Positions 57,660 to 64,000 of a stretch of 64,000 nt of DNA are shown here, one piece after another; position 1 is the first letter of the stretch, and the number at the start of each line of letters is the position of its first letter. A model generated the notes under the pieces. It made no database searches, was not told the origin of the DNA, and was given only the letters and a program-made list of their open reading frames with translations. The position numbers and the translations under genes are program-made. The DNA lies in contig NZ_CDSE01000009.1 of NCBI RefSeq assembly GCF_001373415.1, forward strand, positions 1 through 64,000. Direction: 5' to 3'. This DNA is from Paenibacillus dakarensis (GTDB lineage Bacteria; Bacillota; Bacilli; Paenibacillales; Paenibacillaceae).

Positions 57660-59147
57660 ATGAGTAAGTCAAGAAAGAAATGGCTGCTTCCGATTACAAT
57701 GCTGCTGTCGTTTTCAATGCTGCTGTCCGCGTGCGGCGGGGACAAGAGTCCTGCCAATGAAAGCACAAGCACTGGCGGCACAGCTACAGAAAAGCCAGTT
57801 GAATTGATTTGGTACACAATCGGAGCACCTGCGAAAGATTTGAAGAAGGTAGAAGCTGAAATAAATAAGTACACTGCTGAAAAAATCGGTGTAACGCTTG
57901 ATATTAAGATGATTGACTTCGGTGACTACAACCAGAAAATGCAGGTTATGGCCGCTTCCGGCGAGCCTATGGACATCTTGTTCACCTCTTCGTGGGCATT
58001 TGACTATGTACAAAATGCAAGAAAAGGTGCATTCATGGAATTGGATGACCTGATTGAGAAGCATGGCCAAGGCATTAAAGAGGTATTGGACCCAGCGTTC
58101 CTCATAGGTTCCAAGGTTGATGGACATAACTACGCAATCCCTGCTAACAAAGAGCTTCCAGCTCAAGAAGTATGGCGTTTCAACAAGGGACTGGTTGACA
58201 AGTACAACTTGGATATCAGTAATGTAAAATCCCTTGAAAGCCTTGAGCCGCTGCTCAAAGTGATTAAAGAGAACGAACCAAATGTTGTGCCGCTTGCAAT
58301 TAACAAAGATTTCGGTCCTTGGACTCCATATGACGCGGTTATTGAGAAAATGCCAATGGGCGTTAAACTGGATGACACAGAGAACGTGAAAGTAGTAAAC
58401 ACTCTGGAAACTCCTGAAATGATGCAAAGTCTGAAAACGATGAACAAGTACTACAAAGCTGGGTACATCTCTCCTGAAGCTGCAACAACCACTTCAACAC
58501 AAGATTTGTTTACATCCGGCAACTGGTTTGTTGACCGTGCTGCTACTCAGCCGTTCGCAGACAATCTATGGAGTGAAAGCTATGGTTACCCAATTGTTTC
58601 GGTACCAGCGAATGATCCAGTCGTTTACAACTGGTCTGTAATGGGTTCCATGCAAGCAATCTCTGCTAACTCTGAACATCCTGAAGAAGCGATGAAATTC
58701 CTGAACCTTCTTAATACTGATGTGTATCTTCGTAACCTTGTTGACTCCGGTATTGAAGGCGAGCACTACAAGAAGCTTAGTGAAAATGTAATGGAAAATC
58801 TTCCGAAGAGCAAAGACTATGATATGCCTACATTCTCACTTGGAAACGTCATGCTTACTTATCTGAATCCGGCTGATCCAGAGAACAAGTGGGAAGAATT
58901 CAAGAAGTTTAACGCTTCTGGTGTGAACGCTCCACTTCTCGGATTTAACTTTGATCCATCCAAAGTATCTACAGAGCTTGCTGCTGTCAACAACGTTAAG
59001 GAAGAGTTCTGGTCTCCTTTGATGACGGGAACCGTTGATCCTGAGCAGTTCGTACCTAAAGCAGTTGAGAAATTGAAAGCTGCTGGCTTGGACAAAATTA
59101 TGACAGAAGTTCAGAGTCAGATTGACGCTTGGAAAGCAATTAAGTAG
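57660..59147 (+). CDS. Sugar ABC transporter solute-binding lipoprotein (LplA/YtcQ-like)
   Basis: 495 residues. Lipoprotein signal: basic start, hydrophobic stretch, lipobox LLSAC with C25. Mature protein shows VELIWYTIGAPAKDLKKVEA, VTLDIKMIDFGDYNQKMQVM, FTSSWAFDYVQNARKGAF and KEEFWSPLMTGTVDPEQFV, the layout of the extracellular solute-binding family 1 proteins that feed YesM/YesN-controlled transporters. Probable ligand an oligosaccharide such as a mannan or beta-glucan fragment, judged from the downstream enzymes. ATG behind GGGAGG. Confidence 0.9.
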   Translation: MSKSRKKWLLPITMLLSFSMLLSACGGDKSPANESTSTGGTATEKPVELIWYTIGAPAKDLKKVEAEINKYTAEKIGVTLDIKMIDFGDYNQKMQVMAASGEPMDILFTSSWAFDYVQNARKGAFMELDDLIEKHGQGIKEVLDPAFLIGSKVDGHNYAIPANKELPAQEVWRFNKGLVDKYNLDISNVKSLESLEPLLKVIKENEPNVVPLAINKDFGPWTPYDAVIEKMPMGVKLDDTENVKVVNTLETPEMMQSLKTMNKYYKAGYISPEAATTTSTQDLFTSGNWFVDRAATQPFADNLWSESYGYPIVSVPANDPVVYNWSVMGSMQAISANSEHPEEAMKFLNLLNTDVYLRNLVDSGIEGEHYKKLSENVMENLPKSKDYDMPTFSLGNVMLTYLNPADPENKWEEFKKFNASGVNAPLLGFNFDPSKVSTELAAVNNVKEEFWSPLMTGTVDPEQFVPKAVEKLKAAGLDKIMTEVQSQIDAWKAIK

Positions 59148-59170
59148 TAGAGAGACAATTTCAAAGGACT

Positions 59171-59199
59171 GGGCGGCGATTATCTCCCGCCCTTCTTTT
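59171..59199 (+). terminator. Attenuating terminator between binding protein and permease
   Basis: GGGCGG (59171-59176)/CCGCCC (59187-59192), then TTCTTTTTT. Likely lets binding-protein mRNA exceed permease mRNA. Confidence 0.8.
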
Positions 59200-59225
59200 T
59201 TCATTCATCACGAGGAGGGATTAAC

Positions 59226-60164
59226 GTGAGAGCAATCGGGCAGTTTTTTAAGAATATTATGACCAATAGAGCCATGCTGTTCATGGTTTTGCCGGGGGCT
59301 ATATGGTTTCTCTTTTTCTCTTATTTGCCGATGTTCGGTACAATTATCGCATTTAAGGAATACCGCTTTAGCCGCGAAGGATTTATAGCGAGTATAGTGA
59401 ACAGTAAATGGGTTGGATTTCAGAACTTTAAATTCCTGTTCAGTACGGATGATGCTTATATCATTACGAGAAACACGGTGTTGTACAATTTCGCCTTTAT
59501 TGTATTAGGTCTCATCTTGTCTGTTGCTTTGGCGATTGTATTGTCGGAGATCGTAAATAAACGCCTGGCGAAAGTGTACCAGACCGGTATGTTTCTTCCA
59601 TACTTCTTATCTTGGGTTATCGTAGGTTATTTTGCATTCAGCTTCCTTAGCATGGATAAAGGGATGCTCAACCAAATTGTAGGCTGGTTTGGCGTAGATC
59701 CAATTCAGTGGTATTCAGAAGCGAAATACTGGCCGTATATTTTGATATTGGTCAGCTTATGGAAAGCGATCGGCTATAACAGTGTTGTGTACCTCGCAGC
59801 CATTATGGGTATAGACAAATCCTTGTATGAAGCTGCTATGATCGACGGTGCGAACAAATGGCAGCAGATTAAAGCAATTACCATTCCAATGCTGAAGCCG
59901 CTTATGACAATTCTGACCTTGCTTGCTATCGGTAAAATCTTCTACGCGGATTTCGGACTGTTCTATCAGGTGCCGAGAGATTCCGGTACTCTCTATTCGG
60001 TAACGAACGTTATTGATACGTACGTATATCGCGGTCTGAAAACAACAGGTGAAATTGGTATGAGTACTGCAGCTGGTTTGTATCAATCCGTTGTCGGATT
60101 CATTCTTGTTATAACTTCCAATTACATCGTTCGTAAATACGATAAAGACAACGCATTGTTCTAA
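59226..60164 (+). CDS. Sugar ABC transporter permease (LplB-like)
   Basis: 312 residues, GTG start behind GAGGAGG. Six membrane helices; the EAA loop reads YEAAMIDGANKWQQIKAITI. N-terminal PGAIWFLFFSYLPMFGTIIAF and C-terminal GLYQSVVGFILVITSNYIVR are family-typical. No ATPase gene is nearby, as usual for this family, which shares a housekeeping MsmX-type ATPase. Confidence 0.93.
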   Translation: MRAIGQFFKNIMTNRAMLFMVLPGAIWFLFFSYLPMFGTIIAFKEYRFSREGFIASIVNSKWVGFQNFKFLFSTDDAYIITRNTVLYNFAFIVLGLILSVALAIVLSEIVNKRLAKVYQTGMFLPYFLSWVIVGYFAFSFLSMDKGMLNQIVGWFGVDPIQWYSEAKYWPYILILVSLWKAIGYNSVVYLAAIMGIDKSLYEAAMIDGANKWQQIKAITIPMLKPLMTILTLLAIGKIFYADFGLFYQVPRDSGTLYSVTNVIDTYVYRGLKTTGEIGMSTAAGLYQSVVGFILVITSNYIVRKYDKDNALF

Positions 60165-60195
60165 CAAGCGAATTACTTCAAAGGGGGTACAAGCC

Positions 60196-61113
60196 GTGTT
60201 TAAAAGAAAAACCAAGAGTAAAGACTTTCATCAGCTCTCCACAGGCTGGAACATTGCAGCGAATCTGATTGCAGGTATATTTGCCTTCATCTGTGTATTT
60301 CCGTTCCTGTTTGTAATGATCATATCCTTTACGGATGAGACTTCCCTCGCTCGTAACGGGTATCAGCTTCTCCCTGAAAAATGGAGTCTGGAAGCGTACA
60401 AATACGTTTTTGAAACAGGAGATATGCTGCTTCGCTCATATGGTGTAACGATATTTGTAACCGTTGTGGGTACCATCATCAGCCTTGTTGTTATTGCACT
60501 TTATGCGTATGCTGTGTCACGCAAAAGCTTCAGATACCGTAATTTCTTCTCTTTCTTTGCATTCTTTACGATGCTCTTTAACGGTGGCTTGGTTCCAACA
60601 TATATTGTAGCTACTCAGCTCCTAGGACTGAAAGATTCGATCTGGGCGTTAATCTGGCCGCTGGCTGTAAATGCGTTCTACATTATGATTCTCCGTACGT
60701 TCTACAGCACGAGTGTCCCTGATGCCATTATTGAGTCCGGTAAAATTGACGGCGCAAGCGAATTTAAGATCTTTTACAAGCTTGTACTACCGCTCTCTCT
60801 CCCGGGCCTGGCAACCATCGGTTTGTTCAGCACACTCGGATACTGGAATGACTGGTTTAACGCACTCTTGTACATTGACAACCCAAATCTGGTTCCTCTT
60901 CAATCGATGCTGATGAGAATTGAAACAAGCATGCAGTTTATCCTTCAGAATTCTCAGAACGCTTCACTGAGCATGAGTGCTCTGCAATCACTGCCTCAGG
61001 ATACAAGTCGTATGGCGATGGTCGTATTAGCAACAGGTCCTATCATTCTCGCTTATCCGTTCTTCCAGCGTTACTTTATCCAAGGTTTGACGATAGGTGC
61101 AGTGAAGGAATAA
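60196..61113 (+). CDS. Sugar ABC transporter permease (LplC/YtcP-like)
   Basis: 305 residues, GTG start behind AAGGGGG. Six membrane helices; EAA-type loop IIESGKIDGASEFKIFYKLV; segment LFSTLGYWNDWFNALLYIDN and the C-terminal YPFFQRYFIQGLTIGAVKE are typical of the second permease of this family. Confidence 0.93.
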   Translation: MFKRKTKSKDFHQLSTGWNIAANLIAGIFAFICVFPFLFVMIISFTDETSLARNGYQLLPEKWSLEAYKYVFETGDMLLRSYGVTIFVTVVGTIISLVVIALYAYAVSRKSFRYRNFFSFFAFFTMLFNGGLVPTYIVATQLLGLKDSIWALIWPLAVNAFYIMILRTFYSTSVPDAIIESGKIDGASEFKIFYKLVLPLSLPGLATIGLFSTLGYWNDWFNALLYIDNPNLVPLQSMLMRIETSMQFILQNSQNASLSMSALQSLPQDTSRMAMVVLATGPIILAYPFFQRYFIQGLTIGAVKE

Positions 61114-61141
61114 ATAAAGCAGGTGACCGGAGGAAATGGGA

Positions 61142-63439
61142 ATGACATTTAAAGATCCTAGTAAACCAGCCCTTGAAAGGGCTGAACTCTTGCTGGAGCT
61201 TATGACGCTTGAGGAAAAGGTCGGCCAGTTGATTCAACCCTTTGGCTGGCAGACCTATGAAAATGAAGATGGTCGCATTTCTTTGACAGAATCGTTTAAA
61301 CAGCAAATAGCAAATGGCGGCGTGGGCTCCCTCTATGGGGTGCTTCGTGCTGATCCCTGGACAGGCGTTACGCTGGAGAATGGACTTTCTCCAAAAGAAG
61401 GCGCTCAAGCAGTAAACGAGATTCAACGCTATGCAATTGAACATTCCCGTTTGGGCATTCCGATCCTTATTGGAGAGGAATGCTCACACGGGCATATGGC
61501 CATTGGGGGCACAGTTTTTCCGGTGCCTTTATCCATAGGCAGCACTTGGAACATCGATTTGTACCGCGAGATGTGCCGTGCCGTTGCGCTGGAGACCCGA
61601 AGTCAAGGCGGTGTGGCAACTTATTCTCCGGTGCTTGATGTGGTGCGCGATCCACGGTGGGGTCGGACAGAGGAGTGTTTCGGAGAGGACCCTTATCTGA
61701 TTAGTCAATTTGGTGTGGCTTCCGTGGAAGGACTCCAGGGCGAACGGCTGGATAAAGACGACAGTGTGGCTGCCACTCTGAAGCATTTTGCAGGGTATGG
61801 AAGCTCAGAGGGCGGCAGAAATGCAGGTCCCGTTCATATGGGACGACGAGAATTGCTGGAAGTTGACTTGCTTCCATTCAAGAAAGCGGTTGAAGCTGGG
61901 GCCGAATCGATTATGCCGGCATACAACGAGATTGATGGAGTTCCTTGTACGGTGAATTCTGAACTTCTGGAAGATATACTCCGCAAGGAGTGGGGCTTTA
62001 ACGGAATGGTTATTACAGACTGCGGAGCAATTGATATGCTTGCCTCCGGTCATGATACAGCAGAGGACGGCATGGATGCAGCAGTTCAGGCCATTCGCGC
62101 TGGGATTGATATGGAGATGTCCGGTGAAATGTTCGGTAAGCATTTGCTGGAAGCTGTAAGGCTCGGCAAGCTGGAGGCTGAGGTGATCGACAAGGCCGTT
62201 CTGCGCGTTTTGTCCCTAAAGTTCCGTTTAGGACTGTTTGAAAATCCATATGTTGATCCTGACCGTGCCGAGAAGGTTATCGGCAGCGATGAACATCAAA
62301 GAATTGCCCGTCAGCTTGCTGCTGAAGGAACCATTCTGCTGAAGAACGAGGGTGGAATTCTTCCTTTATCAAAAGATTCCGGCACGATTGCTGTTATCGG
62401 CCCGAATGCGGACCAAGGGTACAATCAGCTGGGAGACTACACATCACCACAGCCAACGAAGCATGTTGCAACCGTATTAAGAGGAATTCAGGACAAGCTT
62501 CACGAAGAAAGTAAGCGTGTGTTGTATGCGCCAGGCTGCCGCATCAAGGATGATTCGCGGGAAGGTTTTGAACTAGCATTGTCCTGTGCAGAACAAGCCG
62601 ATACGATTGTGATGGTTCTTGGCGGGTCCAGCGCCCGTGATTTTGGGGAAGGCACGATTGATCTTCGAACCGGAGCATCTAAAGTTACAGAGCATTCGTG
62701 GAGCGATATGGATTGTGGTGAAGGGATTGACCGGTTGAGTCTTCAGCTTTCGGGTGTTCAGCTTGAGCTGATGCAAGCGATTCATAAGCTGGGCAAGCCG
62801 ATTGTAGTTATCTACATTAACGGCAGACCAATCACAGAGTCCTGGATTGATGAACATGCCCATGCCATACTTGAAGCATGGTATCCAGGCCAGGAGGGCG
62901 GGCATGCAATCGCTGATATTTTATATGGTGATGTCAACCCTTCCGGACGATTGACCATTTCTATTCCGAAGCATGTCGGACAGCTCCCTGTATATTACAG
63001 CGGGAAACGTTCCCGCGGTAAACGGTATCTGGAAGAAGACTCTCAGCCGCGTTATCCGTTTGGGTATGGCTTGAGTTATACGGAATTCAGTTACAGCGAC
63101 TTGAAAGTGGAGCCTGAAGTAATCAAGCTTGATGAATATGCTACCGTTAGCCTGAATGTAACCAATACAGGAGAACGCGAAGGCAGTGAAGTCGTTCAGC
63201 TGTATGTTTCCGATGCTGTTAGTCAGTATACCAGACCTGCGAAGGAGCTAAAGGGCTTCAGCAAGATCAATCTGAAACCGGGGGAAACCCAAAGCGTTCA
63301 ATTTACTATCGGACCTGAAGAGCTCCAATATATTGGTAAAGATTATAAATATGTCGTTGAGCCAGGATTGTTCCGCGTGATGGTAGGCAGAAATGTTAAC
63401 GATACACTAAGCGTAGATTTGACAGTACGGGAGGATTAA
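61142..63439 (+). CDS. Glycoside hydrolase family 3 beta-glycosidase
   Basis: 765 residues from ATG 61142 (ATG 61136 leaves only 2 nt after GGAGG). GH3 N-terminal domain with IPILIGEECSHGHMAIGGTV, YSPVLDVVRDPRWGRTEECFG, KHFAGYG and catalytic nucleophile D293 in MVITDCGAIDML; C-terminal domain with GSSARDFGEG and EAWYPGQEGGHAIADILYGD; fibronectin III-like end (TNTGEREGSEVVQLYVSD). No signal peptide, so it acts on imported oligosaccharides. Substrate could be glucan, xylan or mannan fragments; the family alone does not decide. Confidence 0.92.
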   Translation: MTFKDPSKPALERAELLLELMTLEEKVGQLIQPFGWQTYENEDGRISLTESFKQQIANGGVGSLYGVLRADPWTGVTLENGLSPKEGAQAVNEIQRYAIEHSRLGIPILIGEECSHGHMAIGGTVFPVPLSIGSTWNIDLYREMCRAVALETRSQGGVATYSPVLDVVRDPRWGRTEECFGEDPYLISQFGVASVEGLQGERLDKDDSVAATLKHFAGYGSSEGGRNAGPVHMGRRELLEVDLLPFKKAVEAGAESIMPAYNEIDGVPCTVNSELLEDILRKEWGFNGMVITDCGAIDMLASGHDTAEDGMDAAVQAIRAGIDMEMSGEMFGKHLLEAVRLGKLEAEVIDKAVLRVLSLKFRLGLFENPYVDPDRAEKVIGSDEHQRIARQLAAEGTILLKNEGGILPLSKDSGTIAVIGPNADQGYNQLGDYTSPQPTKHVATVLRGIQDKLHEESKRVLYAPGCRIKDDSREGFELALSCAEQADTIVMVLGGSSARDFGEGTIDLRTGASKVTEHSWSDMDCGEGIDRLSLQLSGVQLELMQAIHKLGKPIVVIYINGRPITESWIDEHAHAILEAWYPGQEGGHAIADILYGDVNPSGRLTISIPKHVGQLPVYYSGKRSRGKRYLEEDSQPRYPFGYGLSYTEFSYSDLKVEPEVIKLDEYATVSLNVTNTGEREGSEVVQLYVSDAVSQYTRPAKELKGFSKINLKPGETQSVQFTIGPEELQYIGKDYKYVVEPGLFRVMVGRNVNDTLSVDLTVRED

Positions 63440-63442
63440 TCC

Positions 63443-64000
63443 ATGGAGCGAATCAGACGATTTATCCGCGAGTTGTCGGAGCGTCAATGGATAGAGCAGA
63501 TGGGACTTAGGGATTGGACTATTACGCGCTCTACGTATAAAACCCCCGGTTTATACGAAGACATGGCACCATATCCCGAAGGAGACAAATTGGATCGGTT
63601 TCCGAGCAGGCAGGGCACGACATATTTCTTCCGTAAACAGCTAGAGCTTCCTGTTGCATGGAGTAATGAGACAGTCGGATTGATATTCGAATCCGGCGGT
63701 GAAGGTCTGCTTCGTATTAACGGCCGTTCCCATCAAGGCCTTGATAGAAACCATAAGTTTGTAACCCTGGATCCTGCTCGCATGGGCACAACCATGGAGC
63801 TTGAAATTGAGCTGTTTGACCCGATTCCAGAGCCTGTTGATCCGCTCAATCAACAGGCAGTTATACAGCCTCCGATTACATCAATCCGGAGTATGGTTGT
63901 ACGCGTCAACAAACCCGTACAGAGTCTGCTGTATACTGTTATGATTGTTCGTGACTCCATGGTGCTGCTGCCGGAAGAAGATTTCCGGCGGACCCGTCTT
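63443..64000 (+). CDS. GH38-type alpha-mannosidase, N-terminal part (runs off the window)
   Basis: 186 codons visible, ATG 63443 behind GGGAGGA, 3 bases after the GH3 gene. The start MERIRRFIRELSERQWIEQM, then RQGTTYFFRKQLELP and LIFESGGEGLLRINGRSHQG with LDRNHKFVTLD match the N-terminal domain of Firmicute GH38 alpha-mannosidases. Catalytic residues lie beyond the window. Pairing with GH3 suggests use of mannose-containing glycans. Confidence 0.75.
   Translation, partial: MERIRRFIRELSERQWIEQMGLRDWTITRSTYKTPGLYEDMAPYPEGDKLDRFPSRQGTTYFFRKQLELPVAWSNETVGLIFESGGEGLLRINGRSHQGLDRNHKFVTLDPARMGTTMELEIELFDPIPEPVDPLNQQAVIQPPITSIRSMVVRVNKPVQSLLYTVMIVRDSMVLLPEEDFRRTRL

Overview
The window joins a phage-derived element (1 to about 47.5 kb) to chromosomal DNA of a low-to-mid GC Firmicute, most likely a Paenibacillus. 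The assignment rests on the family content of the right end: a YesM/YesN-type two-component pair next to an Lpl-type sugar ABC transporter, GH3 and GH38 glycosidases, a YtvI-type AI-2E permease and a YkuD L,D-transpeptidase. The phage part has its own style: almost all genes read rightward, are tightly packed with ATGA/TAATG overlaps, are rich in GCG/ACG/CGC codons, use many TTG and GTG starts, and carry strong GGAGGCGG-type ribosome binding sites.

Phage early/replication region (1-20.4 kb): family A DNA polymerase, PD-(D/E)XK nuclease, RuvC-like resolvase, a DNA methyltransferase broken by an in-frame amber codon, a B12-dependent (class II) ribonucleotide reductase, PhoH-like ATPase, dimeric dUTPase, ThyX, a secreted 3D-domain protein, dNMP kinase, an opposite-strand AbrB-like regulator, a cytosine-C5 and an adenine-N6 methyltransferase, a sigma-region-4-like regulator, and two short operons driven by near-identical promoters (18.7 and 20.05 kb). 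Five genes here appear to start at ATC, ATT or CTG.

Hinge (20.4-23.7 kb): a winged-helix replication-initiator-like gene preceded by a folded leader and followed by iteron-like repeats, then an inverted-repeat-rich region, small terminase, a leftward serine resolvase, and large terminase. Late region (23.7-44.2 kb): portal, scaffold, head fibre/decoration, lambda gpE-like capsid, connectors, contractile sheath and tube, tail chaperone with an A-AAA-AAC -1 frameshift, tape measure, a PBSX (xkd)-like baseplate series, tail fibre, XhlA-like protein, amidase and holin. The particle is therefore a contractile-tailed (myovirus) phage with an SPP1/lambda-like head. Region 44.2-47.4 kb holds a membrane-anchored DUF4352-like gene, a Xre/CI-like repressor, a 30-residue zinc-finger-like protein, an FtsK-like translocase and a Replication-Relaxation protein. 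No integrase is visible.

A complete tRNA-Leu(UAA) at 47,579-47,664 marks the change from phage-like to host-like sequence.

Host region (47.7-64 kb): uracil-DNA glycosylase, AI-2E permease, L,D-transpeptidase, a secreted beta-propeller protein sitting inside the debris of a duplicated stress-protein locus, the surviving stress-protein copy, and a carbohydrate regulon (sensor kinase, AraC-type response regulator, solute-binding lipoprotein, two permeases, GH3 and GH38 enzymes) with a candidate catabolite-response element. Functional names are family-level readings from motifs and gene order; no database search was possible.
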